Below, in pieces: positions 8,222 through 17,315 of a DNA stretch of 41,708 nt; the stretch's first letter is position 1; each line of letters opens with the position of its first letter. The DNA is from Candidatus Enterococcus ferrettii. GTDB taxonomy: Bacteria > Bacillota > Bacilli > Lactobacillales > Enterococcaceae. The notes below the pieces were generated by a model. That model ran no database searches. It was given only the letters and a program-made list of their open reading frames with translations, and had not been told where the DNA came from. The stretch covers positions 1 through 41,708 of the forward strand of contig NZ_JAFREL010000049.1 of assembly GCF_017377655.1 (NCBI RefSeq). Reading direction: 5' to 3'. Made by a program: the position numbers and the translations under genes.

Positions 8222-10657
8222 ATGAATCGAACAGAACAAGTTCTAGCTTGGATCAAAAAAAAGAGTAATCAATCGAAAGTATCCTTTACGACGGTAGAAA
8301 TTTCTCAAGCCTTAAATATGAATCGTACCGCCGTTAGTCGGGAATTGAATAAATTAGTGCAAAACCGACAATTAAAAAAAGTTGCAGGTAAACCAGTCCG
8401 TTACATCTTGAATATGTTATCTGAGGAGTCACCGTTACCTAAAAGAATCAGAAAAGAGGAACCCTCTCCAACTAAAAAAAGCTCCATTTTTACTGAGTTT
8501 ATTGGAACAAGTGAAAGTTTGAAAAACCAAGTTAACTCAGCCAAAGCTGCAATTATGTATCCGCCTGATGGTCTGCATACCATTTTGCTGGGCTCAACCG
8601 GAGTAGGCAAGAGTACGTTTGCCAAGGTAATGTACAAATACGGCCAGGAGATCGGTAAGTTTAGAGGTAAAAGTCCTTTTGTCCACGTGAACTGCTCGGA
8701 TTATTCCAATAATCCTCAACTACTGCTGTCTGTCTTGTTTGGGTATGTTCGGGGGGCCTTTACAGGAGCAGATACTGATAAGGATGGGTTAATTGAGGAA
8801 GCTAATAATGGATTACTTTTCTTGGATGAAGTTCACCGGTTACCGCCAGAGGGACAAGAGATGTTATTTACGATTATTGATACACAGCAGTACCGAAAGC
8901 TGGGAGAAACCTCCAGTCAAAGCCATCCAGTCAATGTGCTGATTATTTGCGCAACAACTGAAAATATCGAGAGTTCTCTGCTCCAGACCTTTAAACGAAG
9001 ATTTCCAATGGTATTGAAGCTGCCAGATTTGAAAGACCGGACCTTACAGGAACGAATCCAGCTGGTGGATTCTTTTTTCTGTTTAGAATCAAAAAAAATT
9101 GAGAAAGAAATCTTTGTGGAAAAACAGATTGTGGAAAGTCTGACTCGTTACAACTGTCCGGGAAATATTGGTCAGCTGAAGAATGACATCCAAATTCTGT
9201 GTGCCAAAGAGTTTGCCCAAGCCGTTATTCAAGGCTATGACCAGATAAAAATCAGCATCGATCAGCTAGATCGCTCGTTGTTGCCAGAGATAGATATAGA
9301 GGACAGAGGCTTCTTTCAAGATTGTACTTATTACATGGGAAATAAAATTATGTTAAACCAACGAACTAAAGTGGAGCTGCCGATCGAGAGTACCATTGAC
9401 TCTTCATTTTATCAGAAAATTTTGGAAAAATACTCGACGCTGTTGAAGGAAGGAAAATCTATTAAGGAAATTCAGCAAAAGATGACTCTCTTTATGAATC
9501 AGCGTTTTAATATTCAGATCGATGCAGTTGAAAGTCGAGAACCTCTTAGTAATAAAGGGATTGAGAAACTAGTTTCAGAGGAAGTATTAAATATTGTCAA
9601 TACAACCATTCAGAAAATATCGGCGGATCTAGAGGTGAACTGTGATCAAAAAGTGGCCTACAATTTGGCTCTGCATGTAGAAGCCTTAGTTCTAAAATGC
9701 AACTCCGGATCACGTAACTTTAGCAAGCGAAAAATTTCTGAGGAAGCTAAACAAACAGCTTTTCATCCCTATGCTCAAAAATTGGTTAAAAGTATTAATC
9801 GAAAATTCCAAATAAAAATTCCTTTAGAGGAACAGGAAATTATTGAACTATTTCTAGAGACTATTTATAAAGATACACGCAAAAATCCAATTGGTATCCT
9901 GATTATTATGCACGGAGTGGGTGTGGCAACGAATTTAGCAAAAATGGTCAACGATTTATTGGGAATCCACCATGCAGAAGGATTGGATATGCCCCTAGAG
10001 GATACGATCGAAAGTGTCTATGAACAATCCATCGATATTGTGCGACGGATTGACCAAGGAGCAGGAGTTCTGCTGCTGGTGGACATGGGTTCTCTCAGCA
10101 CTTTTTCTGTCAGATTGAAGAAAGAATTGGGGATCAACGTGCGAGTAGTAGATAATATCACGTCACCTCTGCTAATTGAAGCTACCAGAAAAGCATTGTT
10201 TACTAATCTGGAAATTGAAAGCCTTGTCAATGAACTGTTAGAGGAGAGTACTTATTTCACTAGTCATCGAAAGAATACAACCATTTTTGATTACTCTAGC
10301 CGACGATTAATCAAAAACAAAGATCATTTATTTTACCATTCTTTGGAAAAAAGTGTCACTTTTCTAGATATCCGGCGAGCTTCGGAAATCTTAGACGAAA
10401 TCTTGCTTTCTTTATCGGAGCTTTTAGCGTTTGAAATTATTGATACGTTAGTTATTAAATTCTATTTCCATTGCTTAGCAATGATTGAACGTTCTATTCG
10501 TAAAGAAAATTTGGCTTTCGAATTACGAAGCGAGGATAAAGATAATTACTTCTATCAGATTGAAAAAGAGTTGCAATTGTTGGAACGGATATACGGGATC
10601 AGCCTGCCAGAAAGCGAAGTTTTATATGTAACCAAGATGGTGAAAACCTTCGTTTAG
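8222..10657 (+). CDS. LevR-type sigma-54-dependent activator with PTS regulatory domains (unit 1)
   Basis: An 811-residue activator of sigma-54 promoters controlled by PTS phosphorylation. Order of parts: helix-turn-helix (1-65); AAA+ ATPase with Walker A GSTGVGKST (about 123), sigma-54-contacting GAFTGA (about 178) and Walker B LLFLDEVHR; PRD1 with LALHVEALVLK (about 484); an EIIA-mannose-like domain with IIMHGVGVATN (about 563); an EIIB-like stretch; PRD2 with FHCLAMIERSIRKE (about 749). Length and order match LevR/ManR/MptR. The ATG at 8222 is preceded by GAGGAGGG; an in-frame TTG at 8207 overlaps that site. Repeated TTGTTACA sites and a perfect -24/-12 promoter follow the gene, directly before a mannose-type PTS operon. 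Confidence 0.93.
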   Translation: MNRTEQVLAWIKKKSNQSKVSFTTVEISQALNMNRTAVSRELNKLVQNRQLKKVAGKPVRYILNMLSEESPLPKRIRKEEPSPTKKSSIFTEFIGTSESLKNQVNSAKAAIMYPPDGLHTILLGSTGVGKSTFAKVMYKYGQEIGKFRGKSPFVHVNCSDYSNNPQLLLSVLFGYVRGAFTGADTDKDGLIEEANNGLLFLDEVHRLPPEGQEMLFTIIDTQQYRKLGETSSQSHPVNVLIICATTENIESSLLQTFKRRFPMVLKLPDLKDRTLQERIQLVDSFFCLESKKIEKEIFVEKQIVESLTRYNCPGNIGQLKNDIQILCAKEFAQAVIQGYDQIKISIDQLDRSLLPEIDIEDRGFFQDCTYYMGNKIMLNQRTKVELPIESTIDSSFYQKILEKYSTLLKEGKSIKEIQQKMTLFMNQRFNIQIDAVESREPLSNKGIEKLVSEEVLNIVNTTIQKISADLEVNCDQKVAYNLALHVEALVLKCNSGSRNFSKRKISEEAKQTAFHPYAQKLVKSINRKFQIKIPLEEQEIIELFLETIYKDTRKNPIGILIIMHGVGVATNLAKMVNDLLGIHHAEGLDMPLEDTIESVYEQSIDIVRRIDQGAGVLLLVDMGSLSTFSVRLKKELGINVRVVDNITSPLLIEATRKALFTNLEIESLVNELLEESTYFTSHRKNTTIFDYSSRRLIKNKDHLFYHSLEKSVTFLDIRRASEILDEILLSLSELLAFEIIDTLVIKFYFHCLAMIERSIRKENLAFELRSEDKDNYFYQIEKELQLLERIYGISLPESEVLYVTKMVKTFV

Positions 10658-10667
10658 ACAAAACGAT

Positions 10668-10751
10668 TTGTTACACATCTCTTGTTACAGATAGTTTTGA
10701 ACTTGTTACAGATCATTTTTATGATGTGTAACAACTGATCTGTCACAGATC
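10668..10751. promoter_or_regulatory. Upstream activator sites for LevR unit 1
   Basis: A cluster of TTGTTACA elements. TTGTTACACATC at 10668-10679 is the exact reverse complement of 10723-10734. Two direct copies TTGTTACAGAT lie between, at 10682-10692 and 10703-10713. A near-palindrome GATCTGTCACAGATC lies at 10737-10751. The cluster sits about 50-130 bases upstream of the -24 element, the usual place for sigma-54 activator binding. Recognition by the preceding LevR is inferred. Confidence 0.75.
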
Positions 10752-10796
10752 GAGAAAAAACTCTCGTATTTAGTCGAAAAGATGTGTACCAGATTT

Positions 10797-10814
10797 TTGG
10801 CACAGCAATTGCTT
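10797..10814 (+). promoter_or_regulatory. Sigma-54 (-24/-12) promoter of PTS unit 1
   Basis: TTGGCAC-N5-TTGCTT matches the sigma-54 consensus TGGCAC-N5-TTGC exactly, with the GG at 10799 and GC at 10811. It lies 28 bases before the EIIA start. It implies that the host carries rpoN. Confidence 0.93.
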
Positions 10815-10842
10815 ATATAGAAAGTGACGAGGAGGAAAAGAG

Positions 10843-11271
10843 ATGATCAGTATTTTAGTAATGACACATGGCGAATTAGCCAGGGGCTTTATCGAAAGTA
10901 GCAAAATGATTGTCGGAGAGACCGAAAAACTAGAGTGGTTAGGACTTTATCCTGGTGATAACATTGATGAATTCAATAAAAAGGTTATCACGAAAATCCA
11001 ACAATTAAATGATGGATCTGGGGTATTGATTTTCACGGATCTTTATGGTGCCAGTCCTTTTAAAGCAACGGCCTATTGTGCCAGTAAACTAGGGCCGCAG
11101 TCGTACCGCTCAATCGCAGGTGTAAACTTTCCGATGCTGATTGAAAGTATCTTAATGCGAGACAGCAAGGATCTGGATGCATTAGCGCTCCATATTATGA
11201 GCACAGGACAAGAGGGTATCAAAGAATTGTTTGTTGAAGCAGGAGCATTTCAAAAGGAGGAACAAGCATGA
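10843..11271 (+). CDS. PTS mannose-family EIIA component (unit 1)
   Basis: A 142-residue cytoplasmic phosphocarrier of the mannose/fructose/sorbose family. The phosphorylated histidine is His9 in ISILVMTHGELARGF. The VLIFTDLYGASPF and AGVNFPMLIE motifs are typical. It is the first gene behind the sigma-54 promoter, with GAGGAGG upstream, and its stop overlaps the EIIB start (ATGA). EIIA and EIIB are separate proteins here, unlike the fused ManX of E. coli. Confidence 0.93.
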   Translation: MISILVMTHGELARGFIESSKMIVGETEKLEWLGLYPGDNIDEFNKKVITKIQQLNDGSGVLIFTDLYGASPFKATAYCASKLGPQSYRSIAGVNFPMLIESILMRDSKDLDALALHIMSTGQEGIKELFVEAGAFQKEEQA

Positions 11272-11741
11272 GAAATATTGTATTTGCCCGTATTGATGAT
11301 CGCCTAATTCACGGACAGGTGATGACTGCTTGGGTACATGAAACCAAGGGCAACGAAATTGTCATTGTGGACAATGAAGTGGCACAGGATGAATTTTTAA
11401 AAATGATTATGGCTTCATCAGTACCAGCCGGTATTAAGGTATCTGTTTTAACAGAGGACGGAGGGATTGAATATTTAACACAACAAGCTGACGACAATAA
11501 AATCATCGTTTTAGCCAAAAATCCTCACGTGATTGAGAATCTGATTGATGGTGGAGTGGTAATTGAGGCTTTAAATGTTGGAGGTATGGGGGCTCGAAAA
11601 GACCGCAGTAAGCTCTACCGAAACATCTCTGTTAGTGATTCTGAGCGTCAGTGTTTCAAAACGCTTGCCGATAAAGGAGTCCGCGTATTTGTTCAAGTAA
11701 TACCGGAAGAAAACAGTGCCGATATCAAACAGTACTTATAG
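11268..11741 (+). CDS. PTS mannose-family EIIB component (unit 1)
   Basis: A 157-residue phosphotransfer protein. The phosphorylated His15 lies in RIDDRLIHGQVMTAW. The later LNVGGMGARKDRSKLYRNIS segment is a family signature. It overlaps EIIA by four bases and has AAAGGAGG upstream. Specificity between mannose, fructose, sorbose and other sugars cannot be read from this component. Confidence 0.93.
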   Translation: MRNIVFARIDDRLIHGQVMTAWVHETKGNEIVIVDNEVAQDEFLKMIMASSVPAGIKVSVLTEDGGIEYLTQQADDNKIIVLAKNPHVIENLIDGGVVIEALNVGGMGARKDRSKLYRNISVSDSERQCFKTLADKGVRVFVQVIPEENSADIKQYL

Positions 11742-11758
11742 AAAAATGGGGGAAAAAT

Positions 11759-12523
11759 ATGGAAATCAATTTATTTCAAGCACTTTTAATTGGCTTTATT
11801 TACTATTTGAGTATTAACGGAACACCATGGTTAACATTGCTTGGAAGCACGGTTTTAGCAAGGCCGCTGATTTGCGGCACGTTAGTCGGATTGGTTTTAG
11901 GGGATGTTGTTCAAGGGTGTATGATCGGTGCAGCCATTAGTTTACCTTATTTGGCTTATATTTCAGCCGGTGGGACAGTACCGATGGACCCAGGCTTGGC
12001 GGGAACGTTGGGAACCGCATTAGCAATGGCAGCGAATGCTTCACCAGAAGTAGCGGTCTCAATGGCAGTGCCGATTGGATTGTTGGGAACAGTCATTTGG
12101 ATTGCTCATATGACCGTTGATATATCCTTCTTACACATGATTGATCAGGCTGCTGACGAACTAAATCCCAAAAAAATCGAACGAATTCAAATGTTTATGC
12201 CACAATTGTTTTTGCTGCTAATCTCAGTTATTCCAGTCTTTATTATTACTTATTTTGGTTCCGGAGTGGTGAAGGATATTCTGGATGCATTGCAAGGAAA
12301 ACCACTGCATGTGTTAGAAGTAATTGGCGGCGTGCTGCCGGCACTTGGGGTCGCGATGATTTTAAAATCTATTATGAGCAGGGACACCGCAGTGTTTTAC
12401 TTCTTAGGCTTTGTATTGGCAGTTTATTTGGGACTACCGATTATTGCCGTATCAATAGTTGCCTTCATCATTGCTTTTGTTTATACACAATTATTGTTTA
12501 AAGGAAATGCCGGACTAGAGTAG
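11759..12523 (+). CDS. PTS mannose-family EIIC component (unit 1)
   Basis: A 254-residue integral membrane subunit of a mannose-type permease. It has the expected set of hydrophobic segments, the early YLSINGTPWLTLLGSTVLAR region, GTLVGLVLGDVVQGCMIGAA and VIGGVLPALGVAMILK. It forms the sugar channel together with EIID. It follows EIIB by 17 bases and precedes EIID by 11. Confidence 0.92.
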   Translation: MEINLFQALLIGFIYYLSINGTPWLTLLGSTVLARPLICGTLVGLVLGDVVQGCMIGAAISLPYLAYISAGGTVPMDPGLAGTLGTALAMAANASPEVAVSMAVPIGLLGTVIWIAHMTVDISFLHMIDQAADELNPKKIERIQMFMPQLFLLLISVIPVFIITYFGSGVVKDILDALQGKPLHVLEVIGGVLPALGVAMILKSIMSRDTAVFYFLGFVLAVYLGLPIIAVSIVAFIIAFVYTQLLFKGNAGLE

Positions 12524-12534
12524 GGGGAAGCAGA

Positions 12535-13353
12535 ATGGAAAATAAAGCAAAGAAATTAACCAAGAAAGAGTTAAAAAAGAGTTTTTGGCGATGGACCTTT
12601 TTCTCTCATTCTAATTATAATTATGAACGAATGCAGTCTTCTGGGTTTCTATTGGCAATGTTGCCAGTGCTTAACAAGCTTTATGGGGATGAAGAAGAAT
12701 TGAGAGAAAGCTACAATCGGCATCTAGAATTTTTCAATACCGAACCGCATTTTGGTGGGATTATTGGTGGGTTGACTATTGCATTAGAAGAAGAAAAGGC
12801 TTCTGGAGCTCCGATTACTGGTGATGCTATTAACTCGATTAAAACAGGTTTAATGGGACCTCTAGCAGGGATTGGTGATACCTTGTGGCAAGGGACCTTG
12901 GTTCCGATTCTATTGTCGATTGCCATTAGTATCGGATCAGACGGGAATATATTTGGTCCGTTGTTCTATATTATTTCTATGTTTGTCATTATGTTGGGGA
13001 TTGCCTATTATTTATGGATGCAGGGCTACAATTATGGTAAAGAAGGTATTCAGAAATTAATGAATGGCGATTTACTAAAAAAGGTGATGCTGGGAGCGAA
13101 AGTTATGGGTGGCGTGGTTATCGGTGCTTTGACCGCTAATTATGTCAGTTTGAGTACGAGCATGGTTTTCAAATTTGGTGATTTAAAGTTGAATGTTCAA
13201 ACAGATATTTTGGATAAGCTGCTAGAGGGTATGCTGCCGCTAGCGGTAACAATGCTGGCACTATATTTTTTAAATAAAAAAATGAAATCTACCATGGTAT
13301 TATTGATCCTGGTTTTAATCTCAACCATCGGCGCGATCATCGGAATTTTCTAA
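12535..13353 (+). CDS. PTS mannose-family EIID component (unit 1)
   Basis: A 272-residue membrane subunit found only in mannose-family PTS systems. Diagnostic segments are NYERMQSSGFLLAM, HLEFFNTEPHFGG, the EEEKASG stretch and KTGLMGPLAGIGDTLWQGT, followed by C-terminal hydrophobic helices. It ends 24 bases before the zinc dehydrogenase, so the enzyme is probably in the same transcript. Confidence 0.93.
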   Translation: MENKAKKLTKKELKKSFWRWTFFSHSNYNYERMQSSGFLLAMLPVLNKLYGDEEELRESYNRHLEFFNTEPHFGGIIGGLTIALEEEKASGAPITGDAINSIKTGLMGPLAGIGDTLWQGTLVPILLSIAISIGSDGNIFGPLFYIISMFVIMLGIAYYLWMQGYNYGKEGIQKLMNGDLLKKVMLGAKVMGGVVIGALTANYVSLSTSMVFKFGDLKLNVQTDILDKLLEGMLPLAVTMLALYFLNKKMKSTMVLLILVLISTIGAIIGIF

Positions 13354-13377
13354 GTAGCGAAGGGAGCTAACAATATA

Positions 13378-14427
13378 ATGGATACATGCAAAGCAGCAAT
13401 TTTCACCGAAGTGGAAAAATTAGAGGTAGTTGATATTAAAAAACCTGTTCCTAAAGCCAACGAGGTTTTGGTCGAACTTAAAACCTGCGCAATTTGTACT
13501 TGGGAGCAGCGGGTCTATAAAGGGATCAATCAAGTTGATTTTCCTTTCATTGGCGGGCACGAAGAAGCTGGAATTATTACCGCAGTCGGTAGTGATGTTG
13601 ATCTAAAGCTGTGGAACATCGGTGATCGGGTGGTAGTTGGGATGCTGACTTCCTGTGGTGAATGTGAAAATTGCCGAATTGGTGAAGAAGGTAGCTGCCA
13701 AAATTTCAGTTATGAAAATATGGTTGGCGGCTTGGATACACGCGGTATGGGCGGCTTTTCTCAATATCTGGCGGTTCCTGTCAGCAAGCTTTTCAAAATC
13801 GCTGATAAATTAAGCTATGAAGAAGCAGCCTTGACAGAGCCCCTATCTTGCGTTGTGCACAGTGTTGAGTTAGCAAATATTCAACTAGGTGAAAGTGTTG
13901 TGGTTATCGGAGCTGGGATAATGGGTGCATTCCATGCAATTTTAGCTCGTAATAAAGGCGGCCGGGTAATTGTAGTAGAACCAAATGAGCAGCGCTTAGA
14001 CTTTCTAAAAACATTAGGCTTTAATGAATTAATCAATCCGAATCAAGTGAATGTCGTAGAAGCAGTTTTGGCGCTAACTGATAATAAAGGTGCTGATATT
14101 ATTTTGAACACAGTGGGTGTTTCCAAGCTGGCAGAAGAGTCAATTGAGATGAGCGCTTTGTATGGACGAGTGGTACTGTATAGTTCCTACCATCCCGATA
14201 CACCGATAAGTGTCAGCCCGAATAAACTGCACCGTCGAATGACTAAGCTAGTCGGAACGGCCAATTCCAATACCCACGATTTTATCACTGCTATGAAATT
14301 GTTAAATGAAGGGATTGTTGACGTGAAGCCGTTCATTTCCGGCACTTATCCACTCGTTTCTATTGTAGAGGGGATACAGGCAGCCCTAACTCCGGAAACT
14401 TATCGAATTGTTATAGCAATGGACTAG
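13378..14427 (+). CDS. Zinc-dependent medium-chain dehydrogenase (polyol/sugar-phosphate type)
   Basis: A 349-residue enzyme of the medium-chain dehydrogenase family, probably oxidising the phosphorylated product of the PTS encoded just before it. Catalytic zinc ligands are Cys40 (AICTWE), His61-Glu62 (GGHEEAG) and a later Glu (LTEPLSC). The structural zinc lobe has four cysteines (CGECENCRIGEEGSC). The NAD-binding glycines are VVIGAGIMGAFHAI. Odd point: the usual CGSD/CGTD after the catalytic cysteine reads CTWE, so the Ser/Thr of the proton relay is a Trp. It is not a close match to the D-arabitol-phosphate dehydrogenase of E. avium as I recall that sequence. The substrate is unknown. Confidence 0.85.
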   Translation: MDTCKAAIFTEVEKLEVVDIKKPVPKANEVLVELKTCAICTWEQRVYKGINQVDFPFIGGHEEAGIITAVGSDVDLKLWNIGDRVVVGMLTSCGECENCRIGEEGSCQNFSYENMVGGLDTRGMGGFSQYLAVPVSKLFKIADKLSYEEAALTEPLSCVVHSVELANIQLGESVVVIGAGIMGAFHAILARNKGGRVIVVEPNEQRLDFLKTLGFNELINPNQVNVVEAVLALTDNKGADIILNTVGVSKLAEESIEMSALYGRVVLYSSYHPDTPISVSPNKLHRRMTKLVGTANSNTHDFITAMKLLNEGIVDVKPFISGTYPLVSIVEGIQAALTPETYRIVIAMD

Positions 14428-14431
14428 TTAC

Positions 14432-14469
14432 AAGCAGCAGATGCATCCGGGTCTGCTGCTTATTCCTTT
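14432..14469 (+). terminator. Terminator of PTS unit 1
   Basis: AAGCAGCAGA (14432-14441) pairs with TCTGCTGCTT (14452-14461), followed by ATTCCTTTT. It ends the EIIA-B-C-D-dehydrogenase operon. Confidence 0.85.
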
Positions 14470-14561
14470 TCAAACAGTTGTATTTACCAAAGTAAAGTGA
14501 GATAATCCAGCTAGTCTTTGCGATGGGGAAGCATCTTGTAATTAAAAAAGGAGCGTGTTAC

Positions 14562-15311
14562 ATGGTTACATTAAAGTCATCAAGAGAAATAGAACAAATG
14601 AAAGAATCAGGTGCAATTTTAGCAGGCATACATAAACAATTAAGAGGGTTCATCAAACCTGGAATCACGACCAATGAAATTGATCAGTTCGTCCAAAAGA
14701 GGATTGAGGAAGCAGGAGCTGTGGCTGCACAAATTGGTTTTGAAGGTTATAAGTACGCGACTTGTACCAGCGTAAATGACGAAATTTGTCACGGTTTTCC
14801 TTCGGATTATTGCTTGAAATCCGGTGACATCGTCAACGTTGATTTCTGTGTCGATTACCATGGTGCAATTTCGGATAGCTGCTGGACCTATGCAGTTGGT
14901 GAGATCTCTGATAAACATAAAGAGTTAATGGAAGTGACTTATGAAGCATTGATGCGAGGAATTGAACAAGCACAGGTGGGAAATCGTGTGGGGGATATTG
15001 GGCACGCTATTCAGACCTACGCTGAAGGCAAAGGCTATGGCGTGATCCGTGATTTTCTAGCCCATGGGATTGGACCATCGATTCATGAGGATCCGATTTT
15101 TCCTCACGTAGGTATAGCTGGTAAAGGAGCGCGTTTAAAAGAAGGCATGACGATTACCATTGAGCCAATGATTGCAACAGGTACTTGGGAGATGCAGATG
15201 GATCTAAATAACTGGACAGCCCGCACGATTGATGGGGGATACTGTGCGCAATATGAACATTCCATTGCAATTACTAAAGACGGTCCAGTGATTATGACCT
15301 TGCAGGATTAA
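14562..15311 (+). CDS. map: Type I methionine aminopeptidase
   Basis: A 249-residue metalloenzyme that removes the initiator methionine from nascent proteins. The metal ligands can be placed: the two Asp in NVDFCVDYHGAISDSCW (11 residues apart, as expected), His in FLAHGIGPSIHEDP, Glu in TITIEPMIA and Glu in YEHSIAI. The substrate-side His is in NDEICHGFP. The frame is open from 14523, but the ATG at 14562 has AAGGAG 8 bases upstream. Enterococci and bacilli may carry more than one MetAP; whether this is the main copy cannot be told. The gene is monocistronic, between two terminators. Confidence 0.88.
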   Translation: MVTLKSSREIEQMKESGAILAGIHKQLRGFIKPGITTNEIDQFVQKRIEEAGAVAAQIGFEGYKYATCTSVNDEICHGFPSDYCLKSGDIVNVDFCVDYHGAISDSCWTYAVGEISDKHKELMEVTYEALMRGIEQAQVGNRVGDIGHAIQTYAEGKGYGVIRDFLAHGIGPSIHEDPIFPHVGIAGKGARLKEGMTITIEPMIATGTWEMQMDLNNWTARTIDGGYCAQYEHSIAITKDGPVIMTLQD

Positions 15312-15318
15312 TAGCTGA

Positions 15319-15352
15319 AAAAACTGCCGCATCAGTGATGCGACAGCTTTTT
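15319..15352. terminator. Bidirectional terminator between map and the Na/Pi cotransporter
   Basis: A hairpin built on CTG.CGCAT...ATGCG.CAG is flanked by AAAAAA on the left and TTTTTT on the right. It can serve both converging genes. Confidence 0.8.
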
Positions 15353-17073
15353 TATACATCTTCTGTTTCAATATATTGGAAATTCTTGGTATCTGCTTTA
15401 AAGCTGTATTTATTTCCTAAAATATACTTGGCAATATGCAAGGTCCGGTCACTCGAACGCTCTAGATTCGAACTGATATCAATAAATACGACACTATCTC
15501 CAGCACGTCCTTCACCGGCATTCATTAAACGAATATACTTCGAACGCAGCAATTCTACCAATTGATTGATTTCCTTTTCCCGCTCCAGCATCCTTTCTGC
15601 TAATTCAACATCGTCATCTTCCAAAACAGTCAGTGCATCACGAATATTTTTCCGTACTTTATCAAACAACAATTCCAGATCCTCGTCATAAAGGATATAA
15701 CTATCCCGTGGGCTTGGTTTCTTATTGCGCTTGTCTTTTTGCCGTTGTCGTTCTTCGCGGTCAATGGACTCTTCAATGTAACGAATGATATTGATGCAGT
15801 GATCCCCCATTCGCTCAAAGTCTTTGGTGAATTCCATCATCATCGCCTGTTCCTGACTCTCCAAATCGGATAATTCGGCTGTGGATATTTTCACAAGAAA
15901 TTCCGTCAATTCCACATCAAAGCGATTGATAGCATCCTCATATTGACTGACATCCTCCTGCCATTCATTCTTCGGATCCAAATAAAAGTTCTTCGCAGCA
16001 TCCAATGCGGACAGCACATAGCGTCCCATTTGAATGACTTCATTCGATGCCTGCTCAATTGCCATGTTAGGTGACGTGTAAATCAACGATTCACTTAAAG
16101 CTGTCGGCCGAATGTTCAAATTCTTTTCGGTACCTGGAATGATCTTTTTCACGATAATTTCAATTTGTGGAATGAACCAGAATTGAATCGCTAAATTGGA
16201 TACGTTAAATAATCCATGAGCAAAAGCAATTTGCATCGCAGGATTCAAATTTAATGCGTCTGTCAAAAAGATTACCACTTGTGTAAAAGGTGATAATAAC
16301 AAGGTGAAGATAACTGCGCCGACTAAATTGAAAATGACATGCGAAGCGGCGGTTCGTTTGGCTGCTACACTAGCTCCCAAAGAAGCAATAACAGCAGTAA
16401 TTGTCGTTCCAATATTGTCACCGAACAGAATCGGCAACGCAGCAGTCAGTCCTAAACTTCCTTGCATGTATAACTGTTGTAAAATACCAATGGTTGCACT
16501 GGAGCTCTGTAAGACCATAGTCAGTAAAGTTCCAATCCCTACACCTAAAATCGGCAGATGAGAAACCCGAATCATCAGATCATTAAATTGCGGCAAATCT
16601 TTCAATGGATCCATGCTGCTGCCCATCAATTCTAAACCGAAAAACAGTGCACCGAATCCAAATAAGATTTGACCCAAATACTGCAGCGACTTTCGCTTAG
16701 TAAAAAATAGCAGCAGTGCACCAATCCCCATGATTGGGAGGGCATATTCGCTCAAATTGAACCCAATGATGAATGCGGTTACAGTGGTCCCCACATTCGC
16801 TCCCATAATAACCCCAATGGCCTGTTTCAAAGTCATAAAGCCGGCACTAACTAGTCCGACTGCTAAAACCGTGGTACCCGAGCTGCTTTGAATCAATCCA
16901 GTAACAATGATGCCTGCCAATACTGCCCGAAGAGGCGTTGAAGTAAATCGGTTTAGTATTTCCCGTAAACGATTGCCAGCTGCTTTTTGCAGCCCGTCAC
17001 CTAGATATTTGATCCCAAACAAAAAAATCCCTAAGCCGCCTAAAAACGTAAAAAACATCTCTTGATAAGACAC
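15352..17073 (-). CDS. Na+/phosphate cotransporter family protein with PhoU-like domain
   Basis: A 573-residue membrane protein of the NptA/YjbB type that couples sodium to phosphate transport. The N-terminal half has two Na/Pi cotransporter repeats, each with the signature glutamine-serine motif (QSSSGTT near residue 64, QSSSATIG near residue 193) among about eight to ten hydrophobic helices. The C-terminal 200 residues are hydrophilic and helical, PhoU-like, with the EFTKDFERMGDHCINI motif. I chose the GTG at 17073: GGAGG lies 7 bases upstream, and the longer frame to 17154 adds a non-hydrophobic, cysteine-rich stretch with no ribosome site. It converges with map. Confidence 0.88.
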   Translation of the reverse strand: MSYQEMFFTFLGGLGIFLFGIKYLGDGLQKAAGNRLREILNRFTSTPLRAVLAGIIVTGLIQSSSGTTVLAVGLVSAGFMTLKQAIGVIMGANVGTTVTAFIIGFNLSEYALPIMGIGALLLFFTKRKSLQYLGQILFGFGALFFGLELMGSSMDPLKDLPQFNDLMIRVSHLPILGVGIGTLLTMVLQSSSATIGILQQLYMQGSLGLTAALPILFGDNIGTTITAVIASLGASVAAKRTAASHVIFNLVGAVIFTLLLSPFTQVVIFLTDALNLNPAMQIAFAHGLFNVSNLAIQFWFIPQIEIIVKKIIPGTEKNLNIRPTALSESLIYTSPNMAIEQASNEVIQMGRYVLSALDAAKNFYLDPKNEWQEDVSQYEDAINRFDVELTEFLVKISTAELSDLESQEQAMMMEFTKDFERMGDHCINIIRYIEESIDREERQRQKDKRNKKPSPRDSYILYDEDLELLFDKVRKNIRDALTVLEDDDVELAERMLEREKEINQLVELLRSKYIRLMNAGEGRAGDSVVFIDISSNLERSSDRTLHIAKYILGNKYSFKADTKNFQYIETEDV

Positions 17074-17315
17074 CCTACAACCTCCATCACATCTTTTAAA
17101 CCACCAATTTAAACATAAACAAAAAACCGTCTTATGTAAACAATTTTTTTGCATTTAAAGCAAATTTATTTTATAAAATACCAAAAGAAGTAAAGTGACA
17201 TATTTTAGTGTTTTCCGTAAAGAGAGACAACTCATTCGTATATTTTGTTTTTTTCACTTATTTCAGCTAATCTAATGGAAGAACGTGCAAATTTATAGGT
17301 AAGGGGAAATTGAAG

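Noticed and set aside
13378..14427. Identification of the zinc dehydrogenase as D-arabitol-phosphate dehydrogenase
   Set aside because: The active-site segment (CTWE instead of CGSD) and much of the sequence differ from the E. avium enzyme as I recall it.
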